Shown: positions 34,171-43,614 of the stretch, one piece after another
How positions within the stretch are numbered: the stretch's first letter is position 1
How the letters are laid out: the number at the start of each line of letters is the position of its first letter
From: Ephydatia muelleri
Lineage: Eukaryota > Porifera > Demospongiae > Spongillida > Spongillidae
Direction: 5' to 3'
DNA length: 64,000 nt
NCBI GenBank assembly: GCA_013339895.1
Contig: JABACO010000007.1
Coordinates: forward strand, 6,153,175 to 6,217,174
Made by a program: the position numbers and the translations under genes
The notes under the pieces: generated by a model
Seen by the model: only the letters and a program-made list of their open reading frames with translations
What the model was told of the DNA's origin: nothing
The model's database searches: none

Positions 34171-35012
34171 CACCAGACTGGTTTAGTGTGTGCCACCTGC
34201 ATGTACTGTTTGTGGGTGTTGTGCATAAATTATGCCACATGCAAGTGTGCGCAAGAGCGTGTGAGCCTGCATGAGTGCATGATCATGTACAATGCGTGAC
34301 CTGAGAAAAAGCCATTTTTGCTGTGTGCACACTTTTGACCGTACACCATCGTGGCGTACATTTGAATAGCATACTAGTAAGTGTGTCTTTTAACTCTTTT
34401 GGCACCACACACGTACATGTACATAGAAGTCAATTATTGCGGTGTAGTTAAGGCCATGTTGTGGCATGTATTTCCGTTTTGCTATTTGTAGACAGCTCAC
34501 AAGGAAAGCGGCTATTTCTTCTGAACCATGTATTGTTGACTACAGAAGAATGAATGGTCCAGACAAACCTAGCGGCCCTTTGTATATGCATATCAGCTAT
34601 ATGCAGAGGCGGATACAGAGGGAGGGAGGGGGGGGGGAACTAGGGAATTCCCCCTCCACTCCTCCCCCCCCCACACACACCCCACTGTGCGGACCTAAAT
34701 AATAAAATAATAAAATTTGTTATCAACTTCATATTATTACACCAGACAAAGACCCTTGCTCATGGTTTTAAAGCACTGTACAGTGCTTTTAAGCGTCTTT
34801 GTCTGGTGTAATAGTATGACGTATTCATCATTGCCAAGACCTGTGAAGCAGTTAATATGAATAGATTATTCCCCGTGTCAGTAGAGTTAAAGGCGCGCGA
34901 TTACAATGCTTTTGTACGTGTTAATTGTGCCATATTGTGCCATATACAAGGCATACAAAGGGCCACTAGGTTTATCAGGGCCAAATACCAGGCATACAAA
35001 GGGCCACTATGC
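34171..35012 (+). repeat. Interspersed repeat family R, copy 1
   Basis: Contains TGCATGTACTGTTTGTGGGT..GCATAAATTATGCCA, later GAACCATGTATTGTTGACTA, CGGCCCTTTGTATATGCAT, a hairpin (34733-34814), and GTTAATATGAATAGATTATT..CCCCGTGTC. The same blocks recur at 40207-40630 (same strand) and inverted at 40853-41735. No protein coding. Confidence 0.85.
34733..34814. repeat. Hairpin within repeat R
   Basis: Outer arms ATTACACCAGACAAAGAC and its complement ending at 34811, inner arms AAGCACTG/CAGTGCTT at about 34770-34790; a nested stem-loop. Confidence 0.85.
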
Positions 35013-35264
35013 ATTCATCACTCGTCGGTTTAAAAAAAAAAAAAAAATCGAATATTACGAACTTTGGAAATTCTGTCCCCTTCATTCTACTTGGCACACC
35101 GTTTCGTGCGACTTTCCATCTATATCAGGTCGATAGTGCATATATGCGGAAACACTGACCATAAGACCATAGCACGTACGTGAAATAAATGCTGAGCTTT
35201 TGAGTTTTGAAGTAAAATCATCACTAGCTAAGAATATCTGGAGAGTTCGACAACTATTAAGCAC

Positions 35265-36215
35265 ATTAATCTTTAATCTGCGTGAAACGATCCTGAATTC
35301 AGGATCGGTAAAATCCTGAATTCAGAATAGTGAGTTCTTCCGTTTATAACAACCATTGCAGCGAAAATTAAAATCATTAAAACATAGAAGCTGTTTGTTT
35401 CAACAATGGTGCGCATATTCTATAGCATGGAATAATTTTTATCATCTAGAAAGCTGCCCAATCTTCAAGGATGCATAAGCACGTTGCGTTGCTCTCGCTT
35501 GCATAAATTAAATGATTAGCAATTTATAGTTTGGAATGCTTACAAAGAGCATTGAACATATTAATTTTACTCCTTTTCACTACTTATTGGTGGTAGCACC
35601 TCCAGACTCTTATTAGAAGTTGTATTTTTATCTAACTGGTACTCAAAATAATAGAAAAGTGTAATTTATTATCACTGTCCGAGCATCCGCCCCTTCTTTT
35701 TATGTCCCAACAGTACTGGTGACAGCATATCTACCAATGCCAGGCATTTCTGCATTGCTCTCAACGACAGAAATGCTGTTTTATTGTTATTTTGCAGAGG
35801 CTAACCATCGTACCACCCGCTCTGACTCGCTTCGCTTAGTCCGTCTTGAGTTCATTCGATGCTCGTACCTCCTGTGTCCCATATTCTTGAATTTGCTTAT
35901 ATGGCTCTCCTTACAGATCTTTGTAACAGTTTCTATCTTGAAAGTAAGCTTCCTGCTCTTTCCTCAACTTTATACCTGACTTTGATGGTATTTGCGAACG
36001 AAAAAGGAAACTAAGCCTATACATTGTTTTTTCTAAATTTGAACGACTAAACTGGATAGCGCTGTTTAGATGAAAGCCTACAGAAGCTAAATAGCAAAAA
36101 AAAATCATCAATACCGTTCGAATTGATGTCGATACGAGCGGCGTAAAGTCATCCTTAATTCAGGATTTCCATCCTGAATAAAGGATGAAAATAGATTAAA
36201 GGTTAAGCAACGACA
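35265..36215. mobile_element. Non-autonomous element with about 55-bp terminal inverted repeats
   Basis: The left end (TTAATCTTTAATCTGCG, then ATCCTGAATTCAGGAT and AAATCCTGAATTCAG) is mirrored at 36137-36215, where the reverse complement reads TTAACCTTTAATCT, ATCCTTTATTCAGGAT, AAATCCTGAATTAAGG. The 0.85 kb inside has no recognised gene. It lies next to the 3.74-kb transposon whose own ends contain TAATCTTTAGTTTC, so the two may be related. Confidence 0.55.
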
Positions 36216-36636
36216 AGAATTCCTTTAGGCCACACCAAACTAATCTTTAGTTTCTGGTCCTCCTCTTTATAAATATAGCATGCGGGCGGGCGGGTGATTG
36301 GGACTTCAGGACTTTATCAGAGGCGGATCAAGAGGGGCGTTTCTGGGGGTTACAAAACATTTTCACTACTCATCTTTAACACCATACATGTATACATGTA
36401 TGTGTCAGAGTAAGTCAATAGTGAATATTTCCGCCGCTGCTTTATACCAGCCCACTACTATATGACGTCTACTTCATATGCAAGTTATCGAGTTTCAATA
36501 GTGTACTGATCAGTACTTGGATACAAGCTTTGAAGCACTGCATGCACAATCTAGATTTCACTGTTGTACAGTGCACTGCATACACACACAGAAAATGATC
36601 ACAGAAATATAAATCCACACAAACAGCTCCAAAGCA

Positions 36637-39471
36637 TTACTTCCTTGAAATTGCAGGCTTATCTTTACAACTATCACACTGCGGATAGGAACTATCATTT
36701 GAGAAAGGTTCCAGTTGTCCACAATAGATGCAAATGGGTTCATACTCTGCAGTGTAGTACAGAATTTCAATGGGATCACAGCAGTTCATATTCCTAACAA
36801 ACACTGTATCTTTCAACTCATGATCTACCTCAAGATCTTGCAGCGGAGATCCACAGGAGAATGACATACCATCCAGTGCTGACATAAGTGTTTTTTGCTG
36901 TGCCATTGTTAACTTCTTTCTAGCATACACCAATCTCCACATTCCACACTCTTCACACTCAACAGTAATGTTTGCATTTTTGACATGCTGAATCTTTCCA
37001 TGAAATGGAAGTGTTTTCTGCTTACATGATCTCTTCTTAAGTGTTGGTCTGTGTTGCTCACTGGTCTGAGAGCCATAAATATCACTGAATGAGAGGTAGT
37101 GCCCATCACTACCAGGAAGTGGGTCTGGAAAAGGCTTAATCTGCTCAAATATGTCCTTTGATAGTCTAAGAGGCTTGCAGATTGTACATGTCTCTTGTCC
37201 ACACTTCTTAACTTCAAAAAAATAATGACGCTCTCTAGTACAGTGGGATAATAACTTATGGAATGCAGGAGCATGTTTTAGATCAGACTTTTTCCGCAGC
37301 CTACTGTACTCACTGCAATTGCTATCAATAGCCACTAGTGACTTCCAGACAGCCATCAACTCTCCTTCTGATGCAGCTGATGATACACGGATATTTTTCT
37401 CCTTAAGTTTTAAGCGTTCAAATACTTCAGTGAGCACAGCTTTCACAGGAGCAACTGAATCCAGAGCCTCTTCTCGAAATGTGGAATGTTTTTGAGCTTT
37501 CATTCTCAGCTGATTCATGTTATTGCAGTCCTTTACTTCACTTTCAAACCTTTCATTCCCTGGATGACGTGCAAGTCCAACACACTGAAGCCCTAGGTTA
37601 AGAGTAGACATAACTCTTTCAACAGGGTTACGCCAGCTATGTTGTGGAGCTGTTCTTGCTACAATGAGGTAATCCAGATCAAGAAACAAAAAGAGAGAAA
37701 TAAGTGATGCCTTAACAGACAGGTACGTTAATCTGTGGTCTGGCCCACCATCACTGTATAAACACAGTATGGGTTTATCAGCCGCACCATGAGAAATCAA
37801 GAAGTTAGCTAGTTCAGCACTGTGGCGATGGGGTGATGATGGCTCAAATGCACCTTCTTTTAAAGTCACATTGACTTGACCATGATACCATGATCCAGAA
37901 ATATCTGCAGGTAAGTCAACAAGCAAAATAACTGATGGTATAATGCTGAATTTAGAAAAATCGTGATCAGAAACTTCAAAAGTTGCTCCACTGTGTACAA
38001 GTACCCGTCTACCACGTTCCACAGCAGCAAGAGGATTACCAGGCTCTCCCACTTTTATCTTATGCTTGTCATCTACACAGACAAAGTTTATCCAATCATG
38101 AAACTTCACAGAAAATTCACGCTGATAACGGAATATTGCAGCAGCATAATGTGCATCGTCATGATGTTTCCGCCACTGACGTCTTTGGACCATGAATTTA
38201 ACATTCAGACGACCAGTATAATGCATTGAAGTCATAGATTGCTTTGATTTTGGCCAAAATTGTAGCCTTACCCACTCAAGGGATGGTATTGGTGTACCTT
38301 CTGGACAATGACGAATGACTTGGTCTCTGAAATCCCTCACAGATATAGCTTGAGCTAGATGTACTACCTCACTGTGTCTTCTATCATCAACTGCAGTGCC
38401 AACAGATTCTTCAAGAACTTGAGCACAATATTCCCAGAAAACATTGAACTTTGATCTTTCTGTGCTAGAATTCAAAGCTCTTAGATCAATGAGTGTATTT
38501 GGATCTTCAGGCTCCATATCTAAAATCAACTGCACTCTTCTATCAATTTCAGCTTCATCCAAATTGGAAGCAGCTGAGCTGTCTCCTGCAAGATCTTGGT
38601 ACAAGGTTCGTAGCACAGCAGGTTTAACACTGGCAGCAACAAGGCCATACTTAGACCAAAGAGATTTGCGCATAGCTCGTGTGTGATATTGTGGCAAAAG
38701 AGGCTTTACATTTTCAATTACTGGGATGCTCTTCTGAAACGCTGTTTCTATTGGCTCACTGTCATCATACTTCCACATGAAATGTAAATTTCCACAATTG
38801 TTTCCAGGCGAATATGTGAGAAGCACTATGGAGACATCAAGTCCAAACTGTAGATCTTGTATAAATTGATACCGATGTCGGTGCTCTTGTGGGCAAAAAT
38901 CTGTGAAGAACAAGTACTCATAGTTCTGAATCATTTGGAGAGTTTTGCACAGTTCATTATAACAGTGAAAGCGTAACAAAGACTTCTTAATAATTTTGAG
39001 GGATAGAGAATCAGACAGCTGACGGATTGATGTAGATGAAGCATGTGATTGCTTCATATGCTTATTTTGGGATCGCAAGTAATCACCATACCGCGACAAG
39101 CATCCAGCTAGCTCCTCAGTAGCTTGTTTAAGTTTTGCAAATTTGGGCTGAGCCCAGTATGTTCCCTGCAAGCACCCAAAAAGCAAAGCTGCATGCGAGT
39201 GAATAGCACATTCTGACATGTTCGTAGCACTGCGCTTTCTGTGTTTAGATGCTTCTGGCACATTGTAACCAACAAATGGGGAAAAAACATCAGGTATTTT
39301 TAAGCCTTGCTTCTCAAAAACCTGGTGATGACCATCAATATACCACAAAGTGTCAACAAGAGCCGACACAAAACGTATTCCCACTCCATCGACGTCAAGT
39401 TGAATCCATCCGACATTTTCTTTTGTAAGAAATTCTAAGACAGCATTGTACAAATTGTCTTTCTTAGACAT
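36637..39471 (-). CDS. 944-residue DDE transposase-like protein
   Basis: One uninterrupted frame from ATG 39471 to the stop at 36637. The candidate catalytic triad is Asp in VCVDDKHKIKVGEP (about residue 467), Asp in LYSDGGPDHRLTY (about 572) and Glu in WRNPVERVMSTLN (about 616), giving about 39-43 residues between the second Asp and Glu. The C-terminus has zinc-type pairs: CEECGMWR...FSCG (CW-like), then CIYCG...CDSC. I recall similar proteins in cnidarian and sponge genomes but cannot name a superfamily. The N-terminus may be longer: the frame shifted by one base just upstream reads FDVLMSAQRITSLPKRIEKK and would join near 39475, so either a frameshift has cut the start off or ATG 39471 is used. 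Proposed role: cut-and-paste transposition of the surrounding element. Confidence 0.75.
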   Translation of the reverse strand: MSKKDNLYNAVLEFLTKENVGWIQLDVDGVGIRFVSALVDTLWYIDGHHQVFEKQGLKIPDVFSPFVGYNVPEASKHRKRSATNMSECAIHSHAALLFGCLQGTYWAQPKFAKLKQATEELAGCLSRYGDYLRSQNKHMKQSHASSTSIRQLSDSLSLKIIKKSLLRFHCYNELCKTLQMIQNYEYLFFTDFCPQEHRHRYQFIQDLQFGLDVSIVLLTYSPGNNCGNLHFMWKYDDSEPIETAFQKSIPVIENVKPLLPQYHTRAMRKSLWSKYGLVAASVKPAVLRTLYQDLAGDSSAASNLDEAEIDRRVQLILDMEPEDPNTLIDLRALNSSTERSKFNVFWEYCAQVLEESVGTAVDDRRHSEVVHLAQAISVRDFRDQVIRHCPEGTPIPSLEWVRLQFWPKSKQSMTSMHYTGRLNVKFMVQRRQWRKHHDDAHYAAAIFRYQREFSVKFHDWINFVCVDDKHKIKVGEPGNPLAAVERGRRVLVHSGATFEVSDHDFSKFSIIPSVILLVDLPADISGSWYHGQVNVTLKEGAFEPSSPHRHSAELANFLISHGAADKPILCLYSDGGPDHRLTYLSVKASLISLFLFLDLDYLIVARTAPQHSWRNPVERVMSTLNLGLQCVGLARHPGNERFESEVKDCNNMNQLRMKAQKHSTFREEALDSVAPVKAVLTEVFERLKLKEKNIRVSSAASEGELMAVWKSLVAIDSNCSEYSRLRKKSDLKHAPAFHKLLSHCTRERHYFFEVKKCGQETCTICKPLRLSKDIFEQIKPFPDPLPGSDGHYLSFSDIYGSQTSEQHRPTLKKRSCKQKTLPFHGKIQHVKNANITVECEECGMWRLVYARKKLTMAQQKTLMSALDGMSFSCGSPLQDLEVDHELKDTVFVRNMNCCDPIEILYYTAEYEPICIYCGQLEPFSNDSSYPQCDSCKDKPAISRK

Positions 39472-39591
39472 CTTTTCTTTTCTATTCGTTTAGGAAGACT
39501 CGTGATACGTTGGGCGCTCATTAGAACATCAAATACCGACGGAACGGGGACAGTACTAGTTGTAGTAGTAGTTGACGGGACCGGGACAGTT

Positions 39592-39858
39592 CTAATCGCC
39601 GATTATAAACTTGATGAATGAACCAAAAGCGCTTACACTGTCCTTTATATCAATGTCTAAGTCTATCAAGTCCAAACTGTCTTTCGACTTACCTAAATAC
39701 GCTTTTATTAGAGCGCCTTCGAGTTCTTTTTCCAAACAGGGTTCAATTGTATTTACATAGAATGATTTGATTGTTATGCCTTCACCAATGGCTTGGCTTA
39801 TCTTCCACGGATATATCATTTTAGCTGAAGAAACGACGCAGCAGTTTACTAGGGTCAT
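39592..39858 (-). CDS. Small upstream frame of the DDE transposon
   Basis: An 88-codon frame between the right TIR and the transposase, same strand, beginning MTLVNCCVVSSAKMIYPWKI and rich in Asp/Leu near its end. It stops at 39592, but the next frame over continues open (PVPSTTTTTS..VFDVLM) toward the transposase. It may therefore be the true N-terminal exon, separated by a frameshift or a small unrecognised intron. No domain recognised. Confidence 0.4.
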   Translation of the reverse strand: MTLVNCCVVSSAKMIYPWKISQAIGEGITIKSFYVNTIEPCLEKELEGALIKAYLGKSKDSLDLIDLDIDIKDSVSAFGSFIKFIIGD

Positions 39859-40569
39859 TGTCCACGTTTTGCTATGAATATGATAATGCGTATGAATAGT
39901 ATTATAGTCTCAATAAGTTTATTTTTCATAAAAGGGATGCGGGCGGGGGACCAGAAACTAAAGATTAGTTTGGTATATCGATGCGTGGGCTATATGGTAC
40001 ATTAATTAAACTTACCACCTACACCTTGGAAATTTGAATTTCAAAACTCTATCCGACAAAAGCAAGCATGTAGATTAATACTTGATCACTGTATCGATCA
40101 TTTCTAAATTTTATATACACCTTTAAAGAAGAGAGAAATTGCTCAGATGACTGAAAAGCGATCCGACAACAGCAAAGCATACTGAATTGAGACGTAAATG
40201 ATGCCTTTACACAGGATGTATATCATCAGACTGGTTTTGTTGTGTGCCACATGCATGTACTGTTTGTGGGTGTTGTGCATAAATTATGCCATATGATGGT
40301 GTACAGGTCCATGTACGCAACAATGCAAGTGTGTGCAAGAGCGTGTGAGCCAGCAGAGTGCATGATCATGTACTATGCGTGACTCGCGAAAAAACCATTT
40401 TTGCTGTGTGCTCACTTTTGGCCGTACTCCATCGTGGCGTATGTTTGAATAGCATACTAGTTAGTGTGTCTTAACTCTTTTAGCAACCATACACGTACAT
40501 AGAAGCCAATTATTTGGCAGAATAATTAATGGTCCAGACAAACCTAGCGGCCCTTTGTATATGCATAGA

Positions 40570-40629
40570 CTTGCTCATGGTTTAAAGTTAAAGCACTGTA
40601 GAGTGCTTTAACTTTAAACCATGAGCAAG
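40570..40629. repeat. Perfect 28-bp palindrome with 4-base loop
   Basis: Arm 40570-40597 (CTTGCTCATGGTTTAAAGTT...) is exactly complementary to 40602-40629, with loop GTAG. Confidence 0.97.
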
Positions 40630-40690
40630 GGTCTTTGTCTGGTGACGTCGATTACAAATTTTATTACTTTTTGATTTAGATCAGCACTGC

Positions 40691-40701
40691 GGGGGGGGGG
40701 G

Positions 40702-40747
<46 letters not shown>

Positions 40748-40810
40748 GGGGGGGGGGGGGGGGGGGGGGGGATTTTTTTTTTTTTTCCTTTTTTTTTTTT
40801 TTTTTTTTTC
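40691..40810. repeat. About 80-bp G run followed by T run
   Basis: G run with two interruptions (A at 40704, T at 40747) to about 40771, then a T-rich run with CC interruptions to 40810. Confidence 0.9.
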
Positions 40811-41521
40811 CGTGTTTTTTTTCCCCCCACCTCCCCTCCCCCCGCCCCCGTATCCGCCTCTGCATATAGCTGAAATGCATATACAAAGGGCCGCTAGTTA
40901 GTCTGGATCATTAATTCTTCTGTAGTCAACAATACATGGTTCAGAAGAAAAAGCCGCTTTCCTTGTGAGCTGTTTACAAATAAAGTTTTTCTCGCCAAAC
41001 GGAAATACATGCCACAACATGGCCTTAACTACACCACAATTATTGGCTTCTTGTACGTGTATGGTGCAAAAAGAGTTAAAAGACACACTAACTAGTATGC
41101 TATTTTAATATACGCCACGATGGAGTACGGCCAAAAGTGAGCACACAGTAAAATTGTTTTTTTTTTTCAGGTCACGCATAGTACATGATCATGCACTCAT
41201 GCAGGCTCACACGCTCATGCGCACACTTGTATTGTTGCGTACGTGGCCATGGACCTGTACACCATCATATGGCATAATTTATGCACAGCACCCACAAACA
41301 GTACATGCATGTGGCACACAACAAAACCAGTCTGATGATGTACATCCTGTGTAAAGGCATAATTTACGTCTCAATTCAGTGTGCCTTGCTGTTGTCAGTG
41401 TAATTCTGTATCCGGGGCCGTCTCTGATATGGCCCTCATAACCTAGTGGCCCTTTGTATGCCTGGTATATGGCACAATTAACACGTACAAAAACATAGTA
41501 ATCGCGCGCCTTTAACTCTAC

Positions 41522-41701
41522 TATCATCGGCAGCTTGCTGGGATAGGAGGATTCTTAGGGTTTAGGGTTTAGGGTTTAGGGTGCGAGGACTAGGTCAACT
41601 TGCACCCAGGAATCCGAATCCGGTGTCAAAAACACCCGTCTCGCTCCTAAAATTTTTCGGCCATGAACGAGAGCACCTTCGGCGCCATAGTCTATACTCC
41701 T
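41522..41701. other. About 178-bp insertion in repeat R, with TTTAGGG repeats
   Basis: Compared with the copy at 34880-34895, the sequence between CTTTAACTCTACT (41522) and ACACGGGGAATAATC (41702) is extra. It begins near a run of TTTAGGG-type repeats (41550-41581, four units) and is otherwise unrelated to its surroundings. Confidence 0.7.
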
Positions 41702-41739
41702 GAACACGGGGAATAATCTATTCATATTAACTGTTTCAC

Positions 41740-43060
41740 AGGCGTTGGCAATGATCGTTTCCGCGGTGCGGGAAAACGTTATTTGTAAACAACTCCTGCG
41801 AATTTGACGAGTAAAAAACACTTTTCCTCCGAAATACGTGTTGTTGACTCCAAAAACGATAATGGTTAGTAAACAGTGGCTTCATTTCATAGCAGCTGCT
41901 GGGTAATATTGCGCTGTTGCCTGCGAAACAGTTCATGCATTTTTTGTTACAATAAGCGTCACATGCATAAGACCTACTATCTGTGCTTGAAGCATGTCAT
42001 TGGAACCTCCCCTTTTTGGACGGTGACTATGTCACTGTGTGATTTGTATTGGCAACGCATGGAGCACAATGCCCAACCTAGAGGAACATCAACTAGGACC
42101 CACCTGCACATCTGTGCCTGCATGAGGCACGCCCTTAATTGGCCCTCTGTCCCGTTCACCTCCCATTGTTCCATCTAACAACGCATATGTATACAGCCAT
42201 TGCAGGCTAGTCTTGCATATCTTGAAATGCATGCATGCATATAGTCATGTCATGAGCTAGCATTGTCCTAAGTATAAAGGAGCCGCAAAATGCAAGAGTG
42301 AAATGGAAAGCTAGGGCAGAGGGACATGTTTCAAGCACAGATATGTATCAGGTTGGTACTAGGTGTTGTTCCTATATAGTGCAACCTCACGCCAGCAATG
42401 TGGTCGTTTGGTTGGGGGCATGGTGCTACACACACATGCAGTATAGCTACTGTCCAAAAAAGAGAGGGGCCATGGACATACCTCAGGCACTGTATGTCAG
42501 GTGTGTCCAGGTGAAAGCTTATCAATTCAGTATTTTGTAACAAGGTTTGATAAGAAAAACACTTTCATGCATTATTCCCCGATCGAGTAGAGCTAGCGGC
42601 ATGGGATTACTTTATGCTTTTGTGTTAATTGGTATGGAAATGTGCGGTTGAGGCTATGTTCAAGCATGCGATACACTAGTTCTCTTAATTAATAATTTAT
42701 CTTATTGTGAGTGGGTGTGTGATTTAGAGCGTAACTCTTCCTACCCTCTTGGTTCGATACTTCAGAACTTCTTATTCCACACATGCAACCGGCGTATTTA
42801 TACACAAAAAGTACAACGTCATATCACCTTCTGAATCTAAGAGAGTCGTCACACCATTTCAGCTAACACAGCGAAGGCCGGGAAAAAAAGAAAATGCATC
42901 TGTGGTTTTCCATACACTGATACTTTAGTTTGCATAGAAAAAGGGTGCGTTAATTCAAGTAGTCGAAGACCACATACATACGAGTAGGTGTGGCCTGCCG
43001 TAGTATGCACGTGGTCGGCACGTATATGCGACTAATTGGACACACCCTTTTTCTGTGCAA
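41740..43060. other. No supportable gene
   Basis: 41700-41745 continues repeat R. Frames at 41876-42178 and 42298-42540 are unrecognised. A weak repeat-R-like stretch (ATTATTCCCCGATCGAGTAG) is at 42565. Nothing else seen. Confidence 0.45.
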
Positions 43061-43067
43061 AACGATC

Positions 43068-43074
43068 TATATAA
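43068..43074 (+). promoter_or_regulatory. TATA box
   Basis: TATATAA 51 bp before the ATG at 43119, in CTATATAAGCC; spacing would place initiation near 43098, leaving a short leader before a signal-peptide start. Confidence 0.5.
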
Positions 43075-43118
43075 GCCATAACGCGTAAAAGCGTGACACA
43101 TATAAACCGCCAGGAAAA

Positions 43119-43608
43119 ATGGTAGCGACAGCGGTTTTGGCTACAGCAATCATATCTCTGTTCGTGATCAGTACAAATGCTGATGTAATCACATCTCTCG
43201 ACGTGATCTCCAGTCCTAGCGCAGGGCAGCAGTGTCCACCTCGGTACATACGAGTGAACCAGGACTTGAATCAAGGATCAGGAGGAAACTATATCTATCT
43301 GTGCTATTCGACGGATCCTATTTTCGGCGAGCCAGTGACTGAAATCCTTGTCATGGCTAGTACTTCAGGCTCTGTTCCTACACCCTTTCGATACACCCTG
43401 ATCCCTCAAGACCTCAACAAAGGAGCTGAAGGAAAGTACATATATCTGATGTACTCAAAGAATGGCGATTTTCCAATCAAGGGGATCTATGCCATCGCGG
43501 GAGATACCCTAACATCAGCGCCCCTCCTGGTTGGATAAAAAATACCCAAGACCTCAATGAAGGCTCTGGCGGAAAGTACATCTACTTCGTCTACACGTAT
43601 AATTGATG
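43119..43608 (+). CDS. Secreted protein with three DLNxGxxGxYIYLxY beta-prism-like repeats (MABP-like), frameshift near 43505
   Basis: Begins with a signal peptide (MVATAVLATAIISLFVIS, cleavage probably after TNA). Two repeats follow with QDLNQGSGGNYIYLCYS and QDLNKGAEGKYIYLMYS, each followed by a PIxxI strand. The main frame stops at 43538, but the neighbouring frame continues PPGWIKNTQDLNEGSGGKYI to a TGA at 43606, giving a third repeat. A one-base shift between about 43495 and 43510 is needed. The repeat resembles the MABP beta-prism, a lipid-binding fold found in ESCRT subunits and in several secreted membrane-active proteins. Either the last repeat is lost by mutation or the protein ends after two repeats. 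No neighbours in the same pathway. Confidence 0.6.
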
Positions 43609-43614
43609 CAGTGG

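Larger units (their letters stand above)
36234..39974. mobile_element. DNA transposon with 27-bp perfect TIRs, unassigned superfamily, 3741 bp
   Basis: Perfect 27-bp inverted repeats at 36234-36260 and 39948-39974 start ACCAAACTAATCTTTAGTTT. They bracket one long minus-strand frame (36637-39471) with DDE-like motifs plus an upstream small frame. The bases outside the repeats (CCAC left, ATAT right) do not form an obvious target duplication. Confidence 0.8.
40207..41470. repeat. Long inverted repeat made of two repeat-R copies
   Basis: The left arm 40207-40560 reads like 34171-34600. The right arm 40870-41400 is its reverse complement (for example AAACAGTACATGCATGTGGC at 41296). The spacer holds a 28-bp perfect stem-loop, a long G run and a T run. 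Confidence 0.88.

Noticed and set aside
41549..41582. Chromosome end or true telomere
   Set aside because: Only about four units, embedded in ordinary sequence on both sides.
42740..42790. tRNA-like GGTTCGATAC box
   Set aside because: No cloverleaf stems or A box at the right spacing could be drawn.
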